64,000 nt of DNA from Lactobacillus sp. ESL0700 (GTDB lineage: Bacteria > Bacillota > Bacilli > Lactobacillales > Lactobacillaceae): assembly GCF_029392095.1 (NCBI RefSeq), contig NZ_CP113930.1, forward strand, positions 1,623,001 through 1,687,000, written 5' to 3'. The notes beneath the pieces were generated by a model that did not search any database, was not told where the DNA came from, and saw nothing but the letters and a program-made list of their open reading frames with translations. Position numbers and translations under genes: made by a program. Below, piece by piece: positions 25,357 through 33,292 of this stretch. Position 1 is the first letter of the stretch. Every line of letters starts with the position of its first letter.

Positions 25357-25923
25357 TTAGCTAAGCGCTAAAGTCAGCTGGAACTCGTTATTACTATCTC
25401 CTGCTAGTAAACTCTTAGCAATTGAAGCAACTACCTGCTGGCCTTTAACTGCTAAAGCAAAATTGGCAGAATTTAACTTAATAGTTGCCTCTTGGTTAGT
25501 TAATTCAACTTCGTTGACACTTTCCTTAACTGTCCAGCCAGCAATTACCGGCAAAACAAAGGACAAGGAAAATGGCATTTCTTTGTGTGAGTTGTTTTTT
25601 AAATAGCATTTAAGATCAATGTGGTTGCCTTCAAGTGCATAAGTCAAAATCATCTCAAAATGATACGGAAACTTCTTATAGCTTGCCGCATCATCAATCA
25701 AAGCCAAACTAACACGCGCGTCTCCCTTATCAACAACGGTCCAAGGTAAGAGCTCTGCCAAGTTTTCACCTTGATTCGCATCTGAAAAGACAACCGACAA
25801 CTTCTCCTGCGCAGCATCTTGCTTGAAATAGTTACGCTGATTACTAAGATTTTCCAAACTAAGCATCTGGGCGCCATTTTCATCAATTGCAACACGCAAA
25901 AGAGAATTTTCAATTGTTTGCAT
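25357..25923 (-). CDS. Short aldose-1-epimerase-like protein
   Basis: 188 residues. The start (MQTIENSLLRVAIDENGAQMLSLEN) and the pattern LPWTVVDKG...FPYHFEMILTYALEGNHIDLKCYLKNNSHKEMPFSLSF resemble the galactose-mutarotase fold of LacX/YihR proteins. That family is usually about 290 residues, so this is a shortened form. The His of the usual NHSY motif is not seen at the expected place. It may be a degenerate or specialised relative. GGAG precedes the ATG. Activity is uncertain. Confidence 0.5.
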   Translation of the reverse strand: MQTIENSLLRVAIDENGAQMLSLENLSNQRNYFKQDAAQEKLSVVFSDANQGENLAELLPWTVVDKGDARVSLALIDDAASYKKFPYHFEMILTYALEGNHIDLKCYLKNNSHKEMPFSLSFVLPVIAGWTVKESVNEVELTNQEATIKLNSANFALAVKGQQVVASIAKSLLAGDSNNEFQLTLALS

Positions 25924-26189
25924 AGTTCACTCCAAACTTTCTCCCAGATAAAAATAGCACTTTAACACTACTTCTGTCAATTATTGCCTTAAAACCAGGC
26001 TTTTTAATCAAATAAATACCTTGATTAAACCAAGATTACATTATAATGGAAGAAAAAATAATTTTTGGGTAAAAAATGGCTTATTTTCAAGAAATTATTG
26101 CCCAAATCAATGGCAATCTTGCGTTTTATATAATATAATAATCGTGTTCCCAAGAATTATAAGTTAGTTTTTGGAACAAGTTAATAAAA
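25924..26189. other. Intergenic region with small inverted repeats
   Basis: About 265 bp with no gene. It holds ATTGCC/GGCAAT (26097-26117), overlapping TATAAT boxes (26129-26139), and GTTCCCAA/TTTGGAAC (about 26146-26177) before the terminator at 26187-26217. A short plus-strand RNA of about 70 nt is conceivable but no good -35 is visible. Confidence 0.3.
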
Positions 26190-26217
26190 GAGCACTCCAT
26201 TAGGAGTGCTTTTTTAT
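26187..26217. terminator. Bidirectional terminator after hicB-like gene
   Basis: AAAAGAGCACTCC-atta-GGAGTGCTTTTTT works on both strands. Confidence 0.85.
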
Positions 26218-26501
26218 ATTTCGTAATTAATCCGGTCGCGTGACGCCTCGGTCAAATCAGCCGAAACCGGCGCAACAAATGAGCCGTCATCAGCCAGTTC
26301 AATCTCAGTAATCGTGGTGCTCTTGGGCAGCACTGCCTTATCATACAACCGACTAGCCAAAGTATCGGCAGCCATCTTCATTGATTCGCGCAGACCCTCG
26401 CCTTCAGTAATTGCTCCTTTGACATCAGGAAAACTAATTACATAGACATCATCACCAAGTGGTTTAAAAATTGCCGGATAAGTTACTATTCTATGAGCCA
26501 T
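26214..26501 (-). CDS. HicB-family protein, orphan
   Basis: A 95-residue protein with the partial RNase-H fold of HicB antitoxins: YPAIFKPLGDDVYVISFPDVKGAITEGEGLRESMKMAADTL covers the signature (fPDlpg..tqGdtleEa). HicB normally neutralises the mRNA interferase HicA encoded next to it. No HicA frame is seen on either side, so it stands alone, as many Firmicute HicB-like proteins do. GGAGGG lies 8 nt before the ATG. A stand-alone regulatory or housekeeping role is possible. Confidence 0.8.
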   Translation of the reverse strand: MAHRIVTYPAIFKPLGDDVYVISFPDVKGAITEGEGLRESMKMAADTLASRLYDKAVLPKSTTITEIELADDGSFVAPVSADLTEASRDRINYEI

Positions 26502-26683
26502 TAACTAATCCCTCCGTCCTATATAGTATTACTTAATATCATAATATACCTAAACTGCATGTTTGCCGCATGAATTTGCAAATTATTTTAAATTATTTAT
26601 CATATTGCTCATTATTAACATAAGAATTATAATTAGTGAAGAAATACACATTAATAAATATTTTTTTGTGGAGGAATTATATT

Positions 26684-27613
26684 ATGAAGATTGTGATTGC
26701 CGGCTCTGGTGCAATGGGCCTGAGATTTGGCTTGCTACTTAAGCGTGGCGGTAATGATGTTACTCTAATTGATGGCTGGGACAAAAACATTGCCGCCGTT
26801 AGAGAAAACGGGGTTAAAGCTGATGTAAATGGGCAAACTTTGAGTGCCAAAATGCCAATTTATAAACAAGATGAAGTTGCTCAAAAAATCACCAATGCTG
26901 ACCTCATCATTGTTTTCACCAAGTCAATGGCTCTAGACTCAATGCTCACCAGTATTAAACCAGTAATCGGAGCCAACACTTATATCCTTTGCCTGCTCAA
27001 TGGTTTAGGACATGAGGAAGTACTCGAAAAATACGTGGCAGAAGACCATATCATTATGGGTGTTACCATGAATGCCGCAAGCATGCCCGCTCCCGGCGAG
27101 ACCAAGTTTGATGGTAATGGACAAACAGAATTACAGTGTCTAAGTGCCAGTGGTCAACAAGAAGTTCAAAAAGTTGTTGATGTCTTTAATGAATCCAAGA
27201 TTGATTCCGTTTATAGTGAAAACGTGCTGTACTCAATTTGGCGTAAAGCCTGCGTCAACGGCGTAGTCAACTCTGTTTGTGCCTTATTAGAGGGAACAAC
27301 CGTTGATTTTGGTCATGCTAAGAATGCCGACGCAATCACCCGCACCATTGTTGATGAATTTGCTGACGTTGCCGAACGCGAAGGTATCTACCTTGACCGC
27401 AAGGAAGTGGTTGAACACGTTGAAAGCACATGGACAATGGACCACTACCCGTCAATGTATCAGGACTTGGTAGTCAACCACCGCCCAACAGAAATCGACT
27501 ACATTAACGGTGCTGTTTGGCGTAAGGGACAAAAATACGGCGTTGCTACACCATATTGTGCCTGCATTACCAACTTGGTTCATGCTAAGGAAGGCATGCT
27601 AAACGTTAAATAA
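26684..27613 (+). CDS. panE: Ketopantoate reductase family protein (ApbA/PanE)
   Basis: A 309-residue NADPH-dependent oxidoreductase. The Rossmann motif is at the very start (MKIVIAGSGAMGLRFG), then comes the TKSMALDSML region and the C-terminal catalytic Lys segment (YSIWRKACVNGVVNSVCALLEG). ATG 26684 follows GGAGG by 9 nt; the longer upstream frame has no ribosome site. In lactic acid bacteria PanE homologues often reduce branched 2-oxo acids rather than making pantoate, so the substrate is open. It has its own terminator. Confidence 0.9.
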   Translation: MKIVIAGSGAMGLRFGLLLKRGGNDVTLIDGWDKNIAAVRENGVKADVNGQTLSAKMPIYKQDEVAQKITNADLIIVFTKSMALDSMLTSIKPVIGANTYILCLLNGLGHEEVLEKYVAEDHIIMGVTMNAASMPAPGETKFDGNGQTELQCLSASGQQEVQKVVDVFNESKIDSVYSENVLYSIWRKACVNGVVNSVCALLEGTTVDFGHAKNADAITRTIVDEFADVAEREGIYLDRKEVVEHVESTWTMDHYPSMYQDLVVNHRPTEIDYINGAVWRKGQKYGVATPYCACITNLVHAKEGMLNVK

Positions 27614-27626
27614 TTTTTATCAAAGT

Positions 27627-27667
27627 AAAAAGCTTCGCAATTCGGATTTGAATTACGGAGCTTTTTT
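27627..27667 (+). terminator. Terminator after panE-like gene
   Basis: Stem AAAGCTTCGCAATTC / GAATTACGGAGCTTTT with T-run. Confidence 0.85.
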
Positions 27668-27712
27668 AAGTGTGTTTATGTTAGGAAAATTGTGTATATA
27701 TGTAAGAGAAAT

Positions 27713-28006
27713 TTATTTTGCTTCTAAGTCAAAGTTGGTCTTGCCCAAGCCTGTCCAACGGACATAAGCTTGAGTCAAAGCAGTTGCTGATGGATAATCA
27801 TGACCATCAAATTCGCTGATAATTTGACCTAGTTTAACTGACTTGTAATTAGATAATCGTAAATCAATGTTTGCAGCTTCCTTAACTAATTCATCTTTAG
27901 TGATTGGGAAGAAGTTAATCATGCCGCGCTTGCTGTTTTCAAGCATTTCGCGGTAACTTTGTGCAAAGTAATGTGCATCGTATTGTGCAACAACGTATTC
28001 TGCCAT
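27713..28006 (-). CDS. Small protein coupled to the amidase (unknown function)
   Basis: A 97-residue, soluble, acidic, mostly helical-looking protein without signal peptide or recognised motif. The start MAEYVVAQYDAHYFAQSYREM and the aromatic/charged pattern do not match any family I know. It begins 4 nt after the amidase stop with GAAAGGAC as ribosome site, so the two are made together. It may be a small subunit or partner of the amidase; this is inference from position only. Confidence 0.6.
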   Translation of the reverse strand: MAEYVVAQYDAHYFAQSYREMLENSKRGMINFFPITKDELVKEAANIDLRLSNYKSVKLGQIISEFDGHDYPSATALTQAYVRWTGLGKTNFDLEAK

Positions 28007-28010
28007 CTTA

Positions 28011-29021
28011 TTAGTCCTTTCTGCTATCTAAGCCTTTAAAACCAATGTAATCATGGTCACCAGCGTTTGGATTTGCACCACCACGGTGATCATTCAAGTA
28101 ACCCAAGTCACCCATCATTGATGAGTTTTGTAAGAAACTAGCTTCGCGTGGGTTGAAGGTTGCCATGAACATTTCAGCATTCTTAGAATCTGAATGTTGC
28201 AATAGTGCACCACCTGGTGCGTAAAGACCTGAGTGACCAAACCATTGGTAACCATCATCACGTCCAGCTAAGTTAGTGTAAGCAACGTAGAAGTTGTTGT
28301 GGTAAGCAGCTTCATGGTTAGTAAGCATTGTTCCTTCTTGGTATGGATCCATGTAAGCAGAAATCCGAATAACCAAGTTAGCACCATTTTGCCGAGGAAT
28401 ATCCCACATTTCGTGGTAGTCACCATCGGCACAAATAATTGTTGAAATCTTAGCACCTTCTGGACCATCAAATGGCATTAAGCCTTCGCCCATTCCTGGG
28501 TGAGTTGGTTCAGCTGGGTTCCAAGGGTGAGCTTTAGAGTAAATGTTAACTACTTTACCCTCATCGTTGATGGTGATAGCAACGTTTCTTGCTTCATCGT
28601 CACCTTCAAATTGGTAGTAAGCACCAACAACCAGCCAAACACCCAAGGTTGCACATTTATCTTGCATTTGCTTCATAAACTTGTCGTTTTCGTGCAATGG
28701 GTAATCGTGAGCAACCGGACTAAAGCCGTGAGTGTAAGTTTCAGGAGTGATTAACATTTGGTAACCAGCATAAGAAATAGTGGCTCTGTCCATGTACTCA
28801 AATAATTGATCCAAGTTGTCCTGAATTTGCATTTCTGCAATTTCAGTAGCAGATTTACTTGCCAAGTATTCCTTAACTTCTGCCTTTTGAATGTCAGTCT
28901 TAAAGCGAAGCCATTCGTTCATTGAAGATTCTGAAACATAACCAGAAACAGGAGTCCGAGCACCGGCTTGCATAAAGACCAAATTTAAATAACCAGGTAA
29001 TGCGTAATTTGTCGTTAACAT
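28011..29021 (-). CDS. Nitrilase-superfamily amidase (AmiE/AmiF-like)
   Basis: A 336-residue carbon-nitrogen hydrolase. The catalytic Glu-Lys-Cys set is visible: Glu in LITPETYTHG (about 87), Lys in NIYSKAHPWNPAEPTHPG (about 160), Cys in ISTIICADGDYHEMWD (about 194). The PWxPxE-PG and DGxYxExW patterns match aliphatic amidases and formamidases, which release ammonia from short-chain amides. Codon use looks like that of a well-expressed gene. It lies between an MFS transporter and a small protein gene in one operon. The substrate is not known. Confidence 0.85.
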   Translation of the reverse strand: MLTTNYALPGYLNLVFMQAGARTPVSGYVSESSMNEWLRFKTDIQKAEVKEYLASKSATEIAEMQIQDNLDQLFEYMDRATISYAGYQMLITPETYTHGFSPVAHDYPLHENDKFMKQMQDKCATLGVWLVVGAYYQFEGDDEARNVAITINDEGKVVNIYSKAHPWNPAEPTHPGMGEGLMPFDGPEGAKISTIICADGDYHEMWDIPRQNGANLVIRISAYMDPYQEGTMLTNHEAAYHNNFYVAYTNLAGRDDGYQWFGHSGLYAPGGALLQHSDSKNAEMFMATFNPREASFLQNSSMMGDLGYLNDHRGGANPNAGDHDYIGFKGLDSRKD

Positions 29022-29054
29022 AGTTAACTTCCTTTCCTAAAAATAATAATAAAT

Positions 29055-30326
29055 TTATTTACTTTCGTACAAAGTTACAAAGCCAAATGCTAAAGCAACT
29101 AAGATTGCGGAAACAATAAACATCACGCCGACCATACTTGAACCCATGTTCATAATTGAACCGGCAAGTGGTGCTGCAAAGAAGGTACCAGCGTTAAGGC
29201 CGATATTCATAATACCGATCGCATTAGCTGATAGCGGTGCTTTCTTAACAGACATTGGTGCAAGCGAATAGATTGTGGTTGGAATTGACCCGTCAAAAAT
29301 CGGAAAAATGATAATGACGGCCCAAGCTAAAGCTGTTGTATGGATAAAGTTAAAGGCAGCTAAACCAATAACACCGTATAAAACAGCACAACTCATCCCA
29401 AAAATCTTTTTACCGTTTTCTGATTTAATCTTGTCTAAAGCAACCCCAGCAAGAATCGTGAAGAAGATCTCCAAGAAGTACATGCTGCTGAGCATCGTAT
29501 TGATTTGACCACGAGAAAGTCCTGGGACATTTTGTACCCAAACTGACTGGATCCAAGAAACGAATGTAAATGAGCAAAGAGCAAAGAAGAAAGCTGCAAT
29601 CCCGATGAAGGCTGATGACTTTCCTGCCGCCTTGATTGCCTTAAATTGTGTCTTGATGTTAATTGAGTCAAGCACCTTACGGGCAGTTGAACGGTTGTCC
29701 TTGCGGTTTTCGTGTTCTTCCACAATTTCTTGTGGTTGGTGAACAAACAATAAGAAAGCAACGAAGCCAACAATTAAGAAGGCAATTGCTAAGCCCCACA
29801 TACCTTGCCATGAAAAGCTACTGGTAATTGGTGACGCCGTGAAGAAGATGATTACTTGTGAAATCGTCATCCACGAAGTCCAAATTGCCATAATGATACT
29901 CAAGCCGTTTTTGGAATTAAACCATTGAGTAATCAGCACCGGCCCAATAACAGCAATAATCCCAACACCGGTTCCTTCAATAACCCGCGTTAAGAGCATG
30001 AACCAGATATTAGTTGAAACCATGCCAAGTAGGCCACCGACAACCGTAATAATCAAAGCAAAGATACCAACTTTGCGAATTCCGATTGAGTCAGCAAGGT
30101 TAGCAGCAGTCATTGACAGCAAGACAGCAATCAATGAAAAGCTTGAACTGATCCAACCAGCAACAGACGCACTGGTGTGGAATTGCGTAATGATCATATT
30201 CATTACCGGCGAAACCTTATTTTGCGCCATGGCAACAGCAATTCCGGCGATAACAACAGACAGGCCAATCAGCCATCTGTTATCGCGCCAAGTTTTGTGC
30301 ACAGATGAGTGTGTACCTTGTCCCAT
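29055..30326 (-). CDS. MFS transporter of the amidase operon
   Basis: 423 residues and 12 hydrophobic helices with a central cytoplasmic loop (HQPQEIVEEHENRKDNRSTARK). The loop after helix 2 (ANLADSIGIRKVG) is a relaxed MFS motif A. It is first in the operon after a good promoter at 30388-30417. Given the amidase downstream, it may import an amide or related anion, or export a product. GAAAGGAA precedes the ATG. Confidence 0.88.
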   Translation of the reverse strand: MGQGTHSSVHKTWRDNRWLIGLSVVIAGIAVAMAQNKVSPVMNMIITQFHTSASVAGWISSSFSLIAVLLSMTAANLADSIGIRKVGIFALIITVVGGLLGMVSTNIWFMLLTRVIEGTGVGIIAVIGPVLITQWFNSKNGLSIIMAIWTSWMTISQVIIFFTASPITSSFSWQGMWGLAIAFLIVGFVAFLLFVHQPQEIVEEHENRKDNRSTARKVLDSINIKTQFKAIKAAGKSSAFIGIAAFFFALCSFTFVSWIQSVWVQNVPGLSRGQINTMLSSMYFLEIFFTILAGVALDKIKSENGKKIFGMSCAVLYGVIGLAAFNFIHTTALAWAVIIIFPIFDGSIPTTIYSLAPMSVKKAPLSANAIGIMNIGLNAGTFFAAPLAGSIMNMGSSMVGVMFIVSAILVALAFGFVTLYESK

Positions 30327-30387
30327 ATGAAAATTCCTTTCGTAATTAACTAAATATTTTGAAAATTAATAAGCATAACAGGGAGCA

Positions 30388-30417
30388 ATTATAAACACGC
30401 TAATTTAAGAGCGTCAA
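30388..30417 (-). promoter_or_regulatory. Promoter of the MFS-amidase operon
   Basis: On the minus strand TTGACG (30412-30417), 18-nt spacer, TATAAT (30388-30393). Confidence 0.75.
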
Positions 30418-30422
30418 TTTAA

Positions 30423-30462
30423 CTGCTCACTCCTCTTAGCCTTACTGGCAGTGAGAGCGCTG
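30423..30462. promoter_or_regulatory. Inverted repeat upstream of the amidase-operon promoter
   Basis: CTGCTCACT (30423-30431) and AGTGAGAGCGCTG (30450-30462) form an interrupted dyad just upstream of the -35. It is a candidate activator site. The rest of the 30327-30623 gap shows no gene. Confidence 0.35.
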
Positions 30463-30623
30463 TTATTTGCCGCGCTATAAAAACGGTTAGCGTATAGTCT
30501 TTATCACTGATGAACTGCTTTCAAAAAGTTAGTAAATTAGACGAAGAAAATTTTTTCAAAAAAATTGGGTGACAATTCGCCAAAAAAGTAAAATCAGTTA
30601 GATAGTCTAAGTGTTTTTCAACT

Positions 30624-30660
30624 AAAAAAAGACAGATTCCTAGTTAGAAATCTGTCTTTT
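30624..30660 (-). terminator. Terminator after the beta-lactamase-fold gene
   Basis: On the minus strand AAAGACAGATT / AATCTGTCTTT and T-run. Confidence 0.85.
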
Positions 30661-30680
30661 GGATTATTTAAATTAATGTG

Positions 30681-31451
30681 CTAAATCGGATTTTGCTCCG
30701 TTAACATTTGACAAAGCAGCCGACCCACATTTTGCATAAATTGAACAGCATGTGTCTTTTCATTAGGACTAAATTTGGTCATTACCACACATTCAATCCA
30801 TGAATTACCTAATTCTAGTCGTGCCGCATCATGAGCATAATTGAGCAAGTCCCCCGTCTTATTGTAAGACTTGATTTGACTATATTCACCCATTGCCACT
30901 GGCCAAACCAGCCGGTCATAGAACATTTGCGCATGCATACTTGCCTGCGCCGCTTGCGCATATTCATCATCATACTTAAATGCGGCGGCAAGTAATTGTC
31001 CCAGACTCTTTGCATTAGCCAAATTCTCACCGTTTGTTGGTGGCGCCATTAAGCGGCGCTGCAATAACACATTGGAATAATTAGCCTTGAGCCAATCATT
31101 AATGGTTTTCATTCCCCATGTTGTCAGCAGTGCATTGGTCGCCGTATTGTCCGACTGAATCAGCATTAATTGCAACAAGTCTTTAACCGTATATACCCGT
31201 GGCGACACCAAACTTAAAGTACCACCGGGAACAATATCTTCTGGCTGCAGCGTAACTTGCTGTTCCAAAAGATGCGGTTGTTTAAGAAATAATTGCTGGC
31301 CGTACGCCGCAATTCCTAATTTAATCAAGCTAGCAGTTGCCCACATTTGGTCTATGTTGATTTCGTATTCCAAGCCCCATGAGCTATGTAAATATAGCTG
31401 AAAATTAACGTCATGCTTTAAGCTTGCTATTTCTTGTTCAAAATTAATCAT
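30681..31451 (-). CDS. Class A beta-lactamase-fold serine hydrolase
   Basis: 256 residues. All three active-site motifs are present: SxxK in ATASLIKLGI (Ser about 41), SDN in LIQSDNTATN (about 99-101), and KTG in SYNKTGDLLN (about 195). No signal peptide is evident, so it is probably cytoplasmic, unlike resistance beta-lactamases. It starts 2 nt after the dipeptide epimerase gene. A role in turning over muropeptides or small peptides fits the neighbour. Antibiotic resistance should not be inferred. Confidence 0.85.
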   Translation of the reverse strand: MINFEQEIASLKHDVNFQLYLHSSWGLEYEINIDQMWATASLIKLGIAAYGQQLFLKQPHLLEQQVTLQPEDIVPGGTLSLVSPRVYTVKDLLQLMLIQSDNTATNALLTTWGMKTINDWLKANYSNVLLQRRLMAPPTNGENLANAKSLGQLLAAAFKYDDEYAQAAQASMHAQMFYDRLVWPVAMGEYSQIKSYNKTGDLLNYAHDAARLELGNSWIECVVMTKFSPNEKTHAVQFMQNVGRLLCQMLTEQNPI

Positions 31452-31453
31452 GA

Positions 31454-32494
31454 TTATTTTACCCGTAATTCTGGACCCGCAAGTTCTAATCCCGCGGGAG
31501 CTTCCTTAGTCATATAAACCGAATCTAAATCCGCAAATTTTACATTTTCATGAGCGCCAGCAAAGGCAATCGCTGCCTGAATGCTATTAGTTGGCTCAAT
31601 CATACAGCCAATCATGCAGCCAATTCCAGAAGCTGCACAAAGATCATTAATCTTTTCTGCTTCAGACAAACCGCCAGTCTTCATCAACTTGATGTTAACG
31701 TAGTCAACCGCATGCTCTTTACATAAAGTAATCACATCGGCATACGAAAATGCACTTTCATCTGCCATGATTGGCAAAATGTGTAACTGGGTTAATTCTT
31801 TTAACCCAGCAATATCACCAGCAGCCAGTGGCTGTTCAATAAATTCGACTGGTAAATTTGCGGCAGTTAATGCCCGCAATGCCTGAACGGCTTCCATCCG
31901 GCTCCAGCCTTGATTGGCATCAAGCCGTAACTTTATCTCGGGACCAACAGCTTCACTAATTGTCTTGATTAAATTAATGTCATTGGTAATTCCATTAGAA
32001 CCAACCTTAATCTTTAAGGTAGTAAATCCCTGCTGAACAAACTCCTTGGCTTCCTGAACCATCTGCTCAAGTGGCTTAATGCCCAGTGTCATGTCTGTTG
32101 TAACAGCAGCAATCTGACCACCAAGTAAGTTTACTAATGTCGTATGGTAAGTTTGGCAGCGCAAATCATACAAGGCGAATTCTAGTGCAGCCTTGGCTGG
32201 TTGATTGCCTTGAATCGCATTCTTAATCGTTGCCAGCAACTTTTCCCATGCTTCAAATTCGCAGCCAATTAGGCTAGGAATTAATACATCTGTCAAAACT
32301 GCTTGACAGCTAGCTAGCGTATCGCCAGTAACTACTTCATTTGGTGTTCCTGTACCAACACCGACTAAGCCGTTAGCGAGCGTAATTTCAACTTGAACTG
32401 CCTGTGCCGCCGTAACCGTATGCCGCGCGGTCGTAAACGGTGTTTTCAAGGGTAAACTAATAATTTTTTGCGTAATTTTAGTAATTTTGGTCAT
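31454..32494 (-). CDS. Dipeptide epimerase (L-Ala-D/L-Glu type, enolase superfamily)
   Basis: A 346-residue TIM-barrel enzyme. Key residues are TLKIKVG (catalytic KxK, about 161-163), RLDANQGW (metal Asp), EFIEQPL (metal Glu), IMADESAF (metal Asp) and YVNIKLMKTGG (catalytic Lys). This is the muconate-lactonising/AEE pattern. It should interconvert L-Ala-D-Glu and L-Ala-L-Glu from peptidoglycan peptides. With the serine hydrolase directly downstream it looks like a murein peptide recycling operon. Specificity is inferred from the subgroup. Confidence 0.85.
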   Translation of the reverse strand: MTKITKITQKIISLPLKTPFTTARHTVTAAQAVQVEITLANGLVGVGTGTPNEVVTGDTLASCQAVLTDVLIPSLIGCEFEAWEKLLATIKNAIQGNQPAKAALEFALYDLRCQTYHTTLVNLLGGQIAAVTTDMTLGIKPLEQMVQEAKEFVQQGFTTLKIKVGSNGITNDINLIKTISEAVGPEIKLRLDANQGWSRMEAVQALRALTAANLPVEFIEQPLAAGDIAGLKELTQLHILPIMADESAFSYADVITLCKEHAVDYVNIKLMKTGGLSEAEKINDLCAASGIGCMIGCMIEPTNSIQAAIAFAGAHENVKFADLDSVYMTKEAPAGLELAGPELRVK

Positions 32495-32828
32495 TCGTTC
32501 TACCTTCTCTTATGTCCAAAAAGGCAACCAACACCAACTACTTGGGTTTAGTGCTGCCAATCAAGACTGCGGACCAACTTTGCATTTTTCCTAACCCAGC
32601 AATCATGTTAAGCAAATTAAAACTAGCCAGCAATTACCATTTTAAACTCTCTTCCAAATTGAAATATTGGAATAAAATATCATCTTTAATAATTATATCA
32701 AAAAAAGTATTTCATGCTCGATATTCTCTAAATAAATAGCATTAATATTTTCCAAATAAAATAAAAATAATTGCTAGAACCACGTCCAGCAATTATCTCA
32801 ATTAGGACAACACAAATGCCCTAATTTT
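32495..32828. other. Intergenic region upstream of the epimerase gene
   Basis: 334 bp. On the minus strand a 22-codon frame (starting MIAGLGKMQSW) has no ribosome site and ends in TAG before the epimerase. No terminator, riboswitch core or strong promoter was recognised. Confidence 0.4.
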
Positions 32829-33218
32829 TTATTTCAATTTTGCATTGACATCAACAATGCCATCTTTAGCCATCGCAATTAGCTGCGGCTTATTTAATCC
32901 CTGGCCCATCATTGATTGGTTAGCAAATTCAATAATTAAGGGTAAGTTGACACCGCTAATTACTTGAATATCAGGGTACTTAGCAAACAGGCGGATAACA
33001 ACATTAGATGGCGTGCCACCAAGTACATCAACTGCTACGACAGTTTCCTTATCAGTGCCTTGATCCAAAAACTCCTCGGCCTCTTTTTGCAAATCCTCAG
33101 GACCTTGATCGGGATTAAGACCGATTGCCTTTACATTATCAAGCTTGCCCATAATCAATTCTGCACTGCCTAAAGCTGCTTGAGCCATTTGGCCATGACT
33201 CATCAATAACATTCTCAT
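32829..33218 (-). CDS. Orphan mannose-type PTS EIIA domain
   Basis: A 129-residue ManX/AgaF-type IIA protein. The phosphorylated His is in LLMSHGQMAQAAL (about residue 9), and VAVDVLGGTPSNVV and VISGVNLPLIIEF are family motifs. The start ATG 33218 is preferred because GAAGGG lies upstream and the family begins near M-x-M-L-L-S-H. No IIB, IIC or IID gene is adjacent, so it may serve a remote PTS or act in regulation. Confidence 0.88.
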   Translation of the reverse strand: MRMLLMSHGQMAQAALGSAELIMGKLDNVKAIGLNPDQGPEDLQKEAEEFLDQGTDKETVVAVDVLGGTPSNVVIRLFAKYPDIQVISGVNLPLIIEFANQSMMGQGLNKPQLIAMAKDGIVDVNAKLK

Positions 33219-33292
33219 ATATTTATATCCCTTCAATATTAAACTTTTATTTTTAAGTTTAACATAGAAAGCTTTATTTCAACGGTTTTATA

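Noticed and set aside
26041..26189. Small plus-strand RNA before the terminator at 26187
   Set aside because: TATAAT boxes are present but no -35 at proper spacing, so not called as a gene.
30448..30463. cre site upstream of the amidase operon (GTGAGAGCGCTGTTA)
   Set aside because: Four mismatches to the CcpA consensus and a position upstream of the -35; too weak to call.
30681..31451. Possible antibiotic resistance (beta-lactamase) gene
   Set aside because: Motifs fit the fold, but no export signal is present and the neighbour points to peptide metabolism.
32512..32739. 75-codon plus-strand frame upstream of the epimerase gene
   Set aside because: No ribosome site, atypical composition, and it lies across the leader of a minus-strand gene. 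The opposite 22-codon frame is equally unsupported.
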